Shown here piece after piece: positions 9,653-20,422 of a DNA stretch of 36,199 nucleotides. Source of the DNA: Fragilaria crotonensis (Eukaryota; Bacillariophyta; Fragilariophyceae; Fragilariales; Fragilariaceae). Location of the stretch: the NCBI GenBank assembly GCA_022925895.1, contig JAKSYS010000640.1, forward strand, positions 1 to 36,199, in the 5' to 3' direction. Both the position numbers and the translations under genes were made by a program. Below the pieces are notes generated by a model that did no database searches, had not been told where the DNA came from, and worked only from the letters and a program-made list of their open reading frames with translations. Positions within the stretch are counted from its first letter, which is position 1. Each line of letters starts with the position of its first letter.

Positions 9653-12417
9653 ACCACAAGAATGTCAAGTCCTTTCCATGCCACTACATTTCCAATTATA
9701 CCATTTAAATGCACTTCCAATTGCATTGATGGGAGCAGCATTGCTTCTGCTGCTGGCCCTGGTATGGATGCAAGGCAGATGGTAGATCATGACCATTGTT
9801 GTGAGTAGTGAAAATTGTGATGCTGCAAACAATGGCTAGTAGGGGCTGTGAATACATTGATGGCTTGTTTGATTAAGGATACTTTTTTGGACTAGTTTGA
9901 CTCTTCAGTTTTGTTTCTGTTAGATGCCTTTTCAATAACGGCGCAGCCGGAAAAAATCTCGAACAACAACAAATCTGATTTTGTTCTTTTTTGTAAATAA
10001 AAGCCGCAGAAGGGTGGGTCTTGCATACTGTGTACCTGGTAGTGAACATAGCTATTAGCTCTATATGTTATTCTCGCGTTTTTTAGGTTCAGTAACCCCT
10101 AACCCGAATAAGTAGGAATTCCGGATGTCCCAGCCTTTCTTAAATCACATTCCTTTGCATCGGTATAAGGTTCATATACAAAGAGATTCTGGATTCCTTT
10201 TCTCCCTATTTGGGTGTTTCAAGACGATGGATGTTGGCTGTTGGTATTTGGTATACATCGACAGACAATGATCCGACAATTCCGACTTGCCATTCATCAT
10301 TCCGTTTCCAACACATTTATACTTCGGTATAAATTTCTGTTCCCCATGCTGTTGTGCAGTCCCGCGCAGAAGCGCCTGCACATTGAATTGCAATGCCGGT
10401 CGCCTTTCCATGTTGGTCGGGCTATATGCTATAATGCTATTACGCGGAATTCTAAATCTTAATAGGGCCACAAACGTTGTGCAAACGTCACAGAACATTC
10501 ATGACGTAGTCCACCACTTAGATTCTTCGATTGCTCCGTCGCTCGACGAAGCCTTCTCTGTCCGACGAGCACCTAAATACTGGCGGTATTCTTATTCTGT
10601 TTCCTTTTTCATCAGGTCTCTTCAACACATAGAAGCAGGATGACGTATTGGACACGAAAAGTTTCCAAAAATCGTACCGTCTTCGTAGGAACAAATTTCA
10701 ATATCTGAATAGGCCATTCGAAAGATCTTACTGAGTTCTGTCGAAAAACATTTTGAGTTTTATGATTTGAATCGACAGTTGTCTCAGAATTTTGAGTCGT
10801 ATTTTTTGGGGATTCTCGGCCCGAATTCATTAAGCTGACTTGGTTGGACACGTGGTGATTTGCCTAGTTAAATTATCGACGCCAGCCCGTGGTCACCCTA
10901 TGTCTTAAGTTCATGATATCATTACTGATTTGGAGACAAGAGATCATGGCCTTGAATATTGCCAGTGAACAAAACAAAATTAAGCTACCCTTAATGGTGT
11001 AATTTGATGAAAACTAACCAAAGTATTCTTGTCTACTATTGATGAAGTAGTCTAGTACTATATCAATAGTACATACTAGGCTAACGAGCTGCTGGATCAT
11101 CTCTTAAAGCAATCAATTGATTTGTTATATCAATGACAAGGTCTGTCTTCTTCATTGTCAACATGCCTTTAATTCTGACACCAAAATACAATTTGAGATG
11201 TCTTTGAGCATAGTCCCCCGTCAAAGTTGTCCCCAGCAGCCTCAATCTTGAAGTGCCCCATCAATTCCGTAAGGTAGAGCATCATCTCACATTGTTGTAC
11301 TTCTTCTGTTGATTCTGTTGCTTTTTGCTTTTCTACCTTCTTGAATGCTTTCTGATACCATCTGATGTGTTGATATCGTCCATTTGTTTTGTTGCGTGTT
11401 CGATCGCAATAAGTCTAGACCTACCGTGGTAATGTAGTACGTTGTACTGGTACGTAGCCTCTACTGGGTGCAGGCACTGAACGATGGGAGCAACACGGAA
11501 TGCGTAGGTGCGCATGCAGGAGCACACCTGAATGTCGATTTTTATTGCATAAATGAATAGATCATGGCAAGGGGATTCCAGAGCCGCCAATATTTTTGTT
11601 TTTGATTAAAAACTGAACGAGTAAAAAAATAATCAAATCCTACGGCAGTTTCTACGCAACGTATACCACAGCCGTTTGTCCAGAAGTGTCAGCTGTCCAT
11701 CCAAGTCATCCTGCTTCTACCCGGAAGGGCTCCTGTATGTCAGTACGTTGAACGTGCAGACATCAGTGCTGTGACGTGGGCGCTGACGTCAAAAGAGTGA
11801 AACCTTGTCGGACCCAGCAGCTGTTTGCCAAATGTCGCAGTGTCGGACTTTGATCGAACAGATGCATCATGGATCATGGCTTTCGAGAGGCATTCGCGTT
11901 CGCCGTGCGACGTTGCGAATGACGAGTTCGAAATCGTGTCCTTAGGGACATCCCTAGTCTCCGGGCTACTTTAAGTAGCTTCTACGCGTTTCCTTACCAT
12001 CCTAAGATACTTCAGCTTACACATACTAAAACCTCGCCGCAATTATCATATATGGGAGTCTGAAATAAGACACGTTTAAGTTGTACTTACACCAGACACT
12101 TGAAACCAGGAAAGATTACTCAGTTACCCACGAACAGTTAAGTACAGGGAGCATCAAGGTGAGGACAATATGCATCAAGAAAATTTCCTACTCCGGAGAT
12201 TACCCACATGCAGAGAAAAAACCGACGAAAGTTCGACTCGACAAGGCCATTTCATATTTTCAATACCCTACACCACAAGAACCCTTTGAAATCCCATCCG
12301 ACTTGATTGAACGCTCGCATCAGCGACTTCTCACTGACGCAAGTGTTTCGCGGTGCAATAGTTGTTGTCGATCGGGTCTCCAGTCTTTATAGTATCGCAC
12401 TGTAGCACTCTGTTACA
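9653..12417. other. Gene-poor region between the hAT element and the HSF gene
   Basis: Several short open frames exist on both strands (for example 10172-10498 and 11333-11590 on minus, 10287-10643 on plus), but none shows a recognisable domain. The plus-strand frame at 12081-12392 has no ATG at its start. GTAC-rich intergenic words recur at about 11040-11085 and 11425-11465. The last few hundred bases probably include the 5' UTR and promoter of the HSF gene. Confidence 0.4.
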
Positions 12418-13232
12418 ATGTTTGACTCCGATTCCTCCGCTCCGCGCAAAGAGCCCTCTTTGCGGCGCCTATGCCAGAGGGAATCGACCGATCTCACTTC
12501 CTGTGGTGACTTGATGCAACAGACACAGTCGTTGGAGAGCGACGTCAACCTGACCCCTTCGGAGGGGTCTGCGTCGCCTGTTTCTTCAACAAGCGCGTTC
12601 CTACTTGGGGTCAACAACTACAAGGCTCTTGACGATGTCAACTTACCTGACTTCGTAAGAGAGCATCACGCGACCCTTACATTCCCTGAAAAGGTAAGTC
12701 TTCCATGATATTGTCATCGTGTATTGCCATAGCACCTTCCAAAACTGTATGCGGGTTCTAACGAAAAGCCTAACCGCATTGTGTCTATATCTTGTAGCTC
12801 ATGCTCATGTTGATGTACGTCGACAAGGAGTTCCGAACGCCTGGAAGTAGCCCAGAGGATGTTTGCATCTCCTGGATTCTTGATGGACGAGCCTTCATCA
12901 GGAGGAAAGAAGACCTGGTCAAGCAATTCTTGACCTTGTTCTTCCGTCAAACCAAGTTTCCGAGCTTCACCAGAAAGCTGTACCGGTGGGGCTTCCGCCA
13001 GGTCAGTGTTGCACCAGCGCATGCTGGTGACAATAAGCGCGAGATGATCTTCGGACACGAGTTCTTCCAACGTGACAACAAGGCCTTAATGGGGCGGATG
13101 CGCAGCCTTACGGCAGCTGGCAAAGGCGAGCTATGCAAGCCAGGTCTCTCAGCAGCATCTACCGGGATGGGTGCCGAAAGCTTCAAATTGAGCCAAAGGA
13201 AGCTACGGAAGCAATATCCATGCAGTCGTTAA
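12418..13232 (+). CDS. Heat-shock-factor-type transcription factor, two exons
   Basis: Exon 1 is 12418-12693 (92 codons) and exon 2 is 12798-13232, joined in phase 0 across a 104-nt GT-AG intron (aag/gtaagt to cttgtag/ctc), giving 236 residues as read. The HSF DNA-binding domain covers about residues 78-190: LPDFVREHHATLTFPEK before the splice, then the block with ISWILDGRAFIRR, FPSFTRKLYRWGFRQ (the recognition-helix region, SFxRQLNxYGF in classical HSFs) and FGHEFFQRDNKALMGRMRS. The intron splits the domain after FPEK. Replacement of the usual Q-R-Q-L-N by T-R-K-L-Y places it in the divergent group expanded in diatoms. The tail after about residue 205 may be wrong, because sequence to 13656 looks coding in other frames. 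The gene is convergent with the kinase gene. Confidence 0.85.
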
Positions 13233-13656
13233 CCCTTCGTCCAACGTCTGCATCGCCCCTTTATTTGGGCCCTCCGGAAGCGCGGGTTGGTCAACGACCA
13301 GGTGCTGGTTACGTTTACGGCAGCTCGTTGACAAATCTGGACTCGACTGCATATCAAGAAGCACTGCTGTTCTCACATCAACTCAGGATCTTCACACCGT
13401 GCGCCAATGTCCGAAGGATAATGAAACAATGGAAGCCAGGGGAGAAGGTGGAACCAGCACTTCCACCAACGCAACTGCTGCCATTGGCTACCACCTGCCC
13501 AAGCAAAGTAACTTTGATCTGTCATTCCCATCCGCGATTGCAGCTGCTCATCAGCGAATTCGAAATCACCAGGGTGGCCGAGCTGACTACTCAGACTCCG
13601 ATCCCAATGCGTACATGAGAGCGGCGGTCGATTTGCTTCTACGATATGCATCGTAG
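13233..13656 (+). other. Possible continuation of the HSF gene in shifted frames
   Basis: Downstream of the stop at 13232, one frame (about 13196-13440) gives a Pro/Ser-rich run with APLYLGPPEAR-like composition and YQEALLFSHQL. Another (about 13440-13656) gives FDLSFPSAIAAAHQRI and ends NAYMRAAVDLLLRYAS before a stop. Both look more like protein than the in-frame reading does. Either an unrecognised splice or two 1-nt indels could connect them. I found no clean GT-AG pair that restores the frame. Confidence 0.4.
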
Positions 13657-13885
13657 CATCGTAGAATTTGAACGATGGCGTGCAGCCAAGCAGCTGGAGC
13701 CAATCCAGCTGTGGCGATTGTGGGTGTGGGGCACGTCCTCAGGTGTTGGCAAGTAAGCTATTGACGCGCTTCCCGCAAGAACAAAGTGCTACGTGTGGTG
13801 TGGAGTCAACGAATTCCTCCCTTACATATTTACCCTATACACAACTTACGGCTTCACATACTGCATTACTTACTTGGGAAGGTCG

Positions 13886-15238
13886 TTAGATGCATCTAGG
13901 CAACAAGCAATAGTCTAGGAGCATCCATAGCGTAGCTTCGGTGTCAAGATACTGGGAAAGGTCCCAATCGGCGAAGCTGGCACAGCAACCTGCAACTTCA
14001 TTGAGGTCCAAAAGATCTACCTCGAACAACCTACTTGCCAACACTACACAATCGAGAAGTCCTTGCGATTCCCGTAGATCATCAATCGCATCGTCCAGCT
14101 GATGTAGTTGCTGAGCATAGCAGAGTGCGGCTACAACAGTCATTGGGTGTTGTAAATCCAACTCACAACACAATCCTCGGATCGTTTTTTCGCGACGTTG
14201 AAGCACAGCGTCCTTCCTCTTTCGAGCATTTGATTTATTGATCTTGCTGTTGGGGTCACAATTCTCCTCATCATCTTCAGCGTTCTCCCCATAATTTGTT
14301 AGGGGCAAAGCGGCATCGATGTCGATAATCGACACCGACGGCACAGTAAAACAAAATTTCGCGAAGAGAGGAGATTCTAATGCTTGTCTCGCAGACAGGC
14401 GCTCCTCTGGGTTGACAGCCAACAACCCTCGAATCAAGTTTGGTAGTGGTTGTGAAGGAAGCTTTTCCTTTGCCTCCTCGATCATTCGCAGGGCTTCCTT
14501 GTTTTTTTGCGCCTCAATGGTATGATTCTGAAGCATTTCCAGTAGAATGACGCCAACGCTCCATAGATCGCTCTTTAAGCCGTAAGGTTTCGATTCAACA
14601 ACTTCAGGCGCCGTGTAGGTTACAGTTCCCACCCCGCCGGTATGGGTTGACGTTTCTTCCAACGTCAATTGCTTCGAGTTGTACATCGTTCCTTCAATCA
14701 CCTTGGCTAGACTGAAATCAATCAACACAGGATTCCACTTGCCGTCCTCGTTCACCAACATCACGTTGTCACTCTTTATATCTCGATGAATGAAGCCATT
14801 GTCATGAAGGTGAGCCACTGCACTCAACAGACCGTGGGCGATCGCGACCTTGTCGCTCCTTTCCTTCAGCCTGCCTGCGTCAATCGCTTCACCCAGCGTC
14901 CCTTCGCTGTACAGTGGCATGGCCATCCCAAGCCAAGAATCGTCTATTCCAGCTCCTTCTTGCTCACATTCGCCACTCGACGGTACCTTGACATCCGCCA
15001 TCTCAACAATGTTCTTGTGAGCATTTTCATGACGAAATAGACGAAGAACTGATATTTCTCTCAAAGCCCCAATATTCATACCGGGGGTTTGTTCTTCCTC
15101 ATCATCTTCATCGACAAAGAGTTTCATCGCAAATTCTTGGCCATCATCATTATAGACGGCGACGACTGACCCATATGTTCCAGCTCCAAGGGACTGTGCT
15201 CTGTGATAAGTTTCGGTGGGTAGGCTCCCTGATGACAT
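13886..15238 (-). CDS. CDK-like protein kinase with C-terminal cyclin-like domain
   Basis: 450 residues in one exon, ATG at 15236-15238. The kinase domain spans about 12-296: glycine loop GAGTYG (18-23), ATP-site Lys39 (FAMK), alpha-C GALREISVLR with Glu61 in the position of the CDK PSTAIRE helix, HRDIKSDN (151-158, catalytic Asp153), TAPE (209-212) and SDLWSVGV (223-230). The magnesium-binding DFG motif reads DFS (174-176); the Asp is kept. A Lys/Arg-rich acidic-flanked linker (about 315-350) follows. Residues 355-446 then resemble the first cyclin fold: HPMTVVAALCYAQQL, LLDCVVLASRLFE, DLSQYLDTEATLWMLLDYCLL, matching the cyclin-box pattern LAxKxxE ... Y ... E ... LxxLxxxL. The kinase call is firm; the cyclin call is an inference from pattern. 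Predicted role: a self-contained cell-cycle or transcription-type CDK module. Confidence 0.85.
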   Translation of the reverse strand: MSSGSLPTETYHRAQSLGAGTYGSVVAVYNDDGQEFAMKLFVDEDDEEEQTPGMNIGALREISVLRLFRHENAHKNIVEMADVKVPSSGECEQEGAGIDDSWLGMAMPLYSEGTLGEAIDAGRLKERSDKVAIAHGLLSAVAHLHDNGFIHRDIKSDNVMLVNEDGKWNPVLIDFSLAKVIEGTMYNSKQLTLEETSTHTGGVGTVTYTAPEVVESKPYGLKSDLWSVGVILLEMLQNHTIEAQKNKEALRMIEEAKEKLPSQPLPNLIRGLLAVNPEERLSARQALESPLFAKFCFTVPSVSIIDIDAALPLTNYGENAEDDEENCDPNSKINKSNARKRKDAVLQRREKTIRGLCCELDLQHPMTVVAALCYAQQLHQLDDAIDDLRESQGLLDCVVLASRLFEVDLLDLNEVAGCCASFADWDLSQYLDTEATLWMLLDYCLLPRCI

Positions 15239-15735
15239 AATGATATTGACACTGATTGGAGATACTAAACCGATGTGGACGACAACTGCTGGGTCCTACT
15301 GCCAAAGTTCGCCTTGTAATATATTGAGTGGATGGACTGGGGCAAGTAGGTAGCTAATGGCTAGAGTGACTGTGAGACTGATTTGTGGTTCTTCCAGAAC
15401 CCTTCGCTTTCACGCGCTCAATTCCACTTCTTGGCTGCACCATGCAGGTTCAATTGCCAACCGTTATGTGCGGCGACGAAATATGGCGCGGGAATCAATT
15501 CGAATTGAACCAAACCTCACGACCTCGATCGAGGACAGCAACGTCAGTCAACGCTGTTCCAGTACTGTAGATTGTATACCGAGTAACACGTAACCCGTAG
15601 CAGTGCGACGAATGTACGTTCATCTTGAAGTTTAAAGTACGAGTACGGCTTCACGACAGTGCTTGCAGGTTTAGTAAAGATTCCTTCGTGAGTTAGCCTC
15701 CCATTCCTCACAACTATATTGATGTTTCAGAGACC
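15239..15735. promoter_or_regulatory. Divergent intergenic region between the kinase and secreted EF-hand genes
   Basis: This 497-bp gap separates two divergently transcribed genes, so it should hold both promoters. No TATA or other defined element could be assigned with confidence. The plus-strand open frame at 15357-15593 lacks any recognisable domain. Confidence 0.4.
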
Positions 15736-16239
15736 ATGAATCTATCTACTCGAGTCCTCAAGTTTCTCTTCCTTGTTGCCATTTTGTCTCTGGCGACTGT
15801 AGCTCAGGACGACGCCGGTTGTCCCGACGGCACTCCGGGAGAATGCGCTGCCAACCCCGACGAGACTTTGCAAGACACGGCAACATCCAATGCCAACAAT
15901 GTTGAAGCGGTCGAATCCTCTCCACCAGAACCTGAAGATCCCAAGTGTCCTTCCCGACCGCACATTATTCGTTGCGCCGCATTGCATTTGGACTCGAACC
16001 AGAATAATAAGCTGGATCGAGCGGAATTGGAACATGCGATTGATCAATTGTCTTGGCTGGCACGAGGTGTCCTCAAAGTTATTGGATCGGTTAATAGCAT
16101 TATGAAGAAGTGTGACTTTGATGGAGATGACGCTATATCCATCGACTACGATATGGACAACACCGTCGATACTTGCCTCGCAACATGTTTCAAACGCCGA
16201 GCATTTAAGAGTGCGTTTTTTCCCGACTGTGATTTGTAA
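15736..16239 (+). CDS. Small secreted EF-hand-pair protein
   Basis: 167 residues, single exon. The N-terminus (basic TRVLKF then LFLVAILSLATVA) is a signal peptide, with cleavage expected near residue 23. A Pro/Glu/Ser/Asn-rich linker follows (about 38-70). The C-terminal half has an EF-hand pair: loop 1 DSNQNNKLDRAE (86-97) is canonical at positions 1, 3, 5, 9 and 12, and loop 2 DFDGDDAISIDY (127-138) has Asp at 1, 3 and 5 but Tyr where Glu or Asp is expected at position 12, so it may bind calcium weakly. Eight cysteines in the mature part (29, 37, 71, 80, 126, 147, 151, 165) suggest disulfides and export. The function is unknown; a calcium-binding secretory or cell-surface protein is the natural inference. 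The gene converges on the armadillo gene with a 94-nt gap. Confidence 0.8.
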   Translation: MNLSTRVLKFLFLVAILSLATVAQDDAGCPDGTPGECAANPDETLQDTATSNANNVEAVESSPPEPEDPKCPSRPHIIRCAALHLDSNQNNKLDRAELEHAIDQLSWLARGVLKVIGSVNSIMKKCDFDGDDAISIDYDMDNTVDTCLATCFKRRAFKSAFFPDCDL

Positions 16240-16333
16240 GTTTGGGCAAGTAGTAGCTATAAGTATCATATAGATAGATTAAACGGAGATGCTTGACATC
16301 GGCTATCTGTGGCGTGTGTAGCGGTGATATCCA

Positions 16334-17883
16334 TCATATCTGAGGAATAAGCACAAGCATCGTGTTCTTTACGCTCTCCTTGGCACTGACATCTCGACAA
16401 CTTTTGGAGTAGCGAATCAAGGTTTGCAGCAGACCTCGGTGGGTCACTAGTCGCTTTCGAGTAGATTCTGTGGATGCCAAATTGAGCAAAGCGCGCACTG
16501 CATGTTGGGCAGTTGTTTCCTCCCCTTCACGAGCACAATGGACAAGGACATTTAAGACAGATTCCGAGAGCATCTTGTCGCGAATGCGTTCATCCTGCGA
16601 GAGAATCTCCAGAGCCGAGCAAACATATTCCTTCAGGGAGAATGATGCATTCGGTTCAAAACACTTGCCGACCATGGTTTCGAAAAAGTCAGCATGTTCT
16701 ACAATGGCGATTCGATTGCCTGGATGTAGGACTTGTTCTTTGAAGGCAAAGGCTACCGACGCTGAAGCAGGACCTGACGCCATGTCTCTTAGAGCATTCA
16801 AGATATCACCGTGAATCGCCATCTTTGCGTTCACTTTTGCAGCGCAACTTGCATACGCGCTAGTGGCTTCGCTCCTCACGTCCACACTTCGGTCGTGGAT
16901 GGCAGCTTGATGCAGCGAATGAATAACGTCGGTGCATTTCAGTAATATTGGCACAGCCTTGTCCCTCGCCAGGAACCTCAATGCCCGCGCGCACCTTCGC
17001 CGGACAACGTCATCATCTGCCAACAGAAGGAGGTGGCGCAAAGCTTCTAGAATCATTCCATCACCATGCAGCAATAGCATCATGCAGGAGTCCGTTTCCA
17101 TGGAGAGATTATCGAATGTTGAAGTGACATTTCTAATCGTCTTCATGTTCTGGCTTCCTTTACTGCAGAGCTGCACCAGAGCCGTGAGTACAGCAGAGTG
17201 TTCAGCCATGACGATGCGAACGTTAGGTGTCAAAGATAGGTTACGAAAAATGGCGGATAATCGTTCCATCCCCCTTTCAGTCAGCTCTAAACAAGATGTC
17301 CGAGACAAAACTGTTCCCAGCTGCTCCAATAGCGAAAGGCGATGATCGTCAGCAAAGTGTGAGACACATTTGAGCACACTCATTATGTCACCCTTCATGC
17401 ACTTTGAGACTGCGTTGTTTGCAGCGCTTCCGCCATCATGGGCAGGAAGTTCGGAATATTGATAGTCATCATGGCTCCTCTCGCGGAAGCAGAAATTGAT
17501 CTCCATATTGACACAACTTTGGATTGAGCTTTCTGGTTCTTCCATGCTTTCGACAGGAGTCGAAGTAGCTCAATCCCAATGTCGTCCAAGGATTCCATCC
17601 GTACGTCCTCTCTACAGTTCCTGTACAGCGAGTCAATGGCGCTGCATACCATGGAGACTTGATCTGTTTCTGATTCTGTCGCGATCGACCGATTCAAGAC
17701 GAAACCAAGTTGAAGGCAAAGTGGTCGCAAGATTCCAGCCTTGACCAGTGGAGTCCCTTCGGAAACCATCGCAATTTTTTCCAAGACTCGAACACGTTGC
17801 GTTGTAGTTACCGCTTGATGCGCCTCCTCTACCAAATAGAGTATAGTGGATGGAGATTCGCGAGGTCGCTTGCTGGCAATCAT
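16334..17883 (-). CDS. Armadillo/HEAT-repeat protein, one apparent 1-nt frameshift
   Basis: Two overlapping minus-strand frames make one protein. The 5' part (17883 down to about 17400) starts at ATG MIASKRPRESPSTILYLVEE and carries helical repeats to MMAEALQTTQ. The 3' part (about 17400 to 16334) continues with MKGDIMSVLKCVSHFADDHR and repeated helical pairs such as LTALVQLCSKGSQNMKTIRN, LEALRHLLLLADDDVVRRRC and LNVLVHCAREGEETTAQHAV. The second frame reads one base earlier than the first, as expected if one nucleotide is missing near 17395-17410. Restoring one base gives exactly 517 codons including stop. No intron fits the short overlap. Armadillo/HEAT solenoids bind proteins, and the partner here is unknown. 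A sequencing indel and a true mutation cannot be told apart from this sequence. Confidence 0.75.
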
Positions 17884-18771
17884 GGTGTTCTGAGAGTCTT
17901 CACCTGTTGTATGAGGAAGTGCGAAAGATCACAACTGTCGAATGGCAAATAGTGACGAAGAAATTGTGTGTGTGTCCATTTCGCGATTCATGTGACAGTG
18001 ACTCCCACATCCAACGGTTAATTGCTGGATTGTACTCCTACTAAAATAAAGAGTAGTAGTAAGTACTACGGTAGCACTTCGGTAGTACTGGCGTACAACC
18101 TACTCTACCGGTAGAGTGCAGAAGGGGCTCTCTAGAGAGAGTTGAAACTGACGACTGCAACAACCGTACTGTGCTGTTCCGCAGCGTACGTCATCGTACT
18201 GTAAGGTCATTCATGTGAAACAGAACAATGCAAGATTCTAAAGTGTGGACGGTGTATAATTAGCTACTCTACTACTAGTACTTGTCAAGATTGACAAGAT
18301 ATGAAATGTTGCCTATTTCACCTCATCCAATGAGGTGAATTCAATTTGACATGATCTACATGACATGTCTCTTGAGCCATTTCAAAGCTCACTTTATTTG
18401 CTAAATTTTAGTTTATAATTTTAGGACCTACTATTTGTGAAAGGCTCTCCCAAGCAGTTGCTGTTAGTGTAGAGAAAACCTTCGCGAATCTACTGTCCTA
18501 CGGTACCGAATACTAGTAGCTACGTTTAGAGTACAGCCTCCGGCAGCAACTCTCAAGTCGGCTCGACTGTCGGGAATAGAATACGTAGGATTTATGTATA
18601 GTTTTAAGTACAAGTGCCGCGTTTCCTACACCGTACATGTACCAGGTACTTGTACTCTTCTCGTACTCGGTGCATGACTTGTTCACTTCAAATCATTTGC
18701 ATTTGCCAAGGAACGCCAACGCAATCTTTGTGTGATGGTGCCTGTGTTGATACCAAAGCAGAAGTAAACGA
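17884..18771. promoter_or_regulatory. Divergent intergenic region between armadillo and ankyrin genes
   Basis: 888 bp without a convincing gene. It should hold the promoters of both flanking genes. It is rich in GTAC/TAC-type palindromic words at about 18045-18130, 18255-18290 and 18500-18670, and contains a clean hairpin at 18317-18339. Confidence 0.4.
18317..18339. repeat. Perfect inverted repeat, 10-bp stem with 3-nt loop
   Basis: TTCACCTCAT, then CCA, then ATGAGGTGAA: arms 18317-18326 and 18330-18339 are exact reverse complements. It is not followed by a T-run and is not close to a gene end, so it is not an obvious terminator. It could be a protein-binding palindrome or chance. Confidence 0.5.
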
Positions 18772-20241
18772 ATGGATGGCGCGATGAAAGAGAAAGTGAT
18801 TGGAGCTATCACGGATGCCGCGCACCAAGTATGTGGAAACTCCTATGCGACCGAAGAAATTAGGAATTTGGTGCTCTCATCCGTTTCCTTTCCGAACAAG
18901 AATGACGATCTGGATGGAAAGCCTCATGATGTTGAGATTCGCATTGCTTTGAGTCTTTTTCATCACGCACGAAAACGAAAAGGCGCGATTCGCATTCCAT
19001 TGAGCTGATTTCGGATTTTGGCCTTGCGCGTGCAGTCCATTCTCCAATTGATGTTGCGGATTTGTTCTGCCAAGCATTGAACCAACACTGGGATGTGAGG
19101 TCGATTATTCTGGCATCCTGTGTCTTGACGGAGGAGCGTTCCCGATCCTTGAGAGTGGTAGACTGCCTTGTCCTGCTGTGTCAAATGGTGCAAAGGCGAG
19201 AAGGGACTGTGGTGGCATCAACAACTCAAACATGGGATTGGCCACAGCGAAGCCACTGAACACGCTTCAACAGAACGCACCACACTGGCACTGATTCCGT
19301 ACACTCCAGCTGAATTAATTCGTGCGCCAGTTGGGGAATCAATCAAATGCCACGCTTCGTCAAATCAGAGGACGATGTATTTGGTTTTGCTCGCGAGGAA
19401 CCTTGAAGCCCTTCAAGCACTTATTCTGGCTGGTGCAGACGTGTCTGATGCATGGGATAGCAAAGGAGCGTTGCCTTTACACTGGGCGGCCGGTTCTGGT
19501 CATTGTTCCGTGGTCAGATATCTTGTCAGACATTGCAACTGTAATCCGAACGTTGGTCAACGAGGCAAACGATCCTTTTCCGGGCGGACTGCACTCCACT
19601 GGGCAGCAAGAAATGGACACCTTGACGTGGTCAAGTATCTGGTAGAAGATTGTAAGGTCAACTTAGATGCGGTCACAGCTGATGGGACATCCGCCTTCGG
19701 CTGGGCCTGCTGGCAAGGGCACATTGAGATAATGAAATACTTGAAGCGACGTGGATGCGATGTGCACAAAACCAATTCTTTCGGCTGCAATGCAGTTTTG
19801 TGGTGCGCCCAAGGTGAGGGGAATCGCCTGGAATCAATGCAGTGGCTGCTGAGCATTGGGTGTGAAATGTGCATGACCAACACTAATGGACACGGTGCCT
19901 TGCACAAAGCGGCTCAACGAGGTCGTGACGATTTAGTAGACTGGCTTGTACACCATTTGAAACCGATGTCATTCTCATGGATCGGGCCAGATACAGAAGG
20001 ATGCTGTCCGTCCGATCTAGCTGGAATGGAAGGGCATGTCGACCTGGCGACGAAACTTGCAGAACATGAAACTGCACTTGCGCGTATCCTTTACAACCAA
20101 CCTAGCACAGAGATTCCAGAATGGATCACTTTGAGCGCAGATGATTTTAAATTTGCATCAAATGTGTGGGAATCATGGGGAGGGACTCGACGATTGCAGA
20201 AGGCTTTGCTTCACAAGGATTCACGGTCACCGAGTAAATGA
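18772..20241 (+). CDS. Ankyrin-repeat protein, two apparent frameshifts
   Basis: The locus reads in three consecutive segments. The first starts at ATG 18772 (MDGAMKEKVIGAITDAAHQV) and is good to about 18970. The second (about 18970-19200), one base shifted, reads RRDSHSIELISDFGLARAV and SIILASCVLTEERSRSLRVV. The third (about 19200-20241) returns to the first frame and carries about five ankyrin repeats: GALPLHWAAGSGHCSVVRYL, GRTALHWAARNGHLDVVKYL, GTSAFGWACWQGHIEIMKYL, a GCNAVLWCAQGEGNRLESMQ unit and HGALHKAAQRGRDDLVDWLV. The two shifts cancel, leaving 489 residues, and they lie beside purine-rich runs (cgaaaacgaaaagg and caaaggcgagaaggg). Ankyrin repeats mediate protein binding and the partner is unknown. 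The first 150 residues match no family I recognise. It may be a real gene with consensus errors or a recent pseudogene. Confidence 0.7.
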
Positions 20242-20422
20242 GATTTAGCCTGTACTGCTATAATAGGTCTTGCGAGGTGTTTGCTTGGATAATAAATGTA
20301 CATGTGAAGGAAGGCCCGCGCTTTCTACGCGGCATCTAAACTTTCGAATCCTTCGTCCGTCTCCTCCTTGGGTACAGAAGCCGTGCGACAAAGCACGAAG
20401 ACGGACCCCTTATGGCCACGGG

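Noticed and set aside
9549-9808. Two short frames over the right end of the hAT element and its flank
   Set aside because: They cross the transposon boundary and the target duplication, so they cannot be native genes. Joining the flanks without the element does not produce a clear ORF.
12227-12234. GAAAGTTC, resembling a minimal heat-shock element, upstream of the HSF gene
   Set aside because: Only two inverted GAA units, and HSF sites usually need three. The chance expectation for eight bases is too high.
12081-12392. 103-codon plus-strand frame just upstream of the HSF gene
   Set aside because: It begins at a TTG, has no domain and ends before the HSF ATG in a different frame; probably leader sequence.
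15742-16269. 175-codon minus-strand frame
   Set aside because: Antisense of the secreted EF-hand gene, which has a signal peptide and EF loops.
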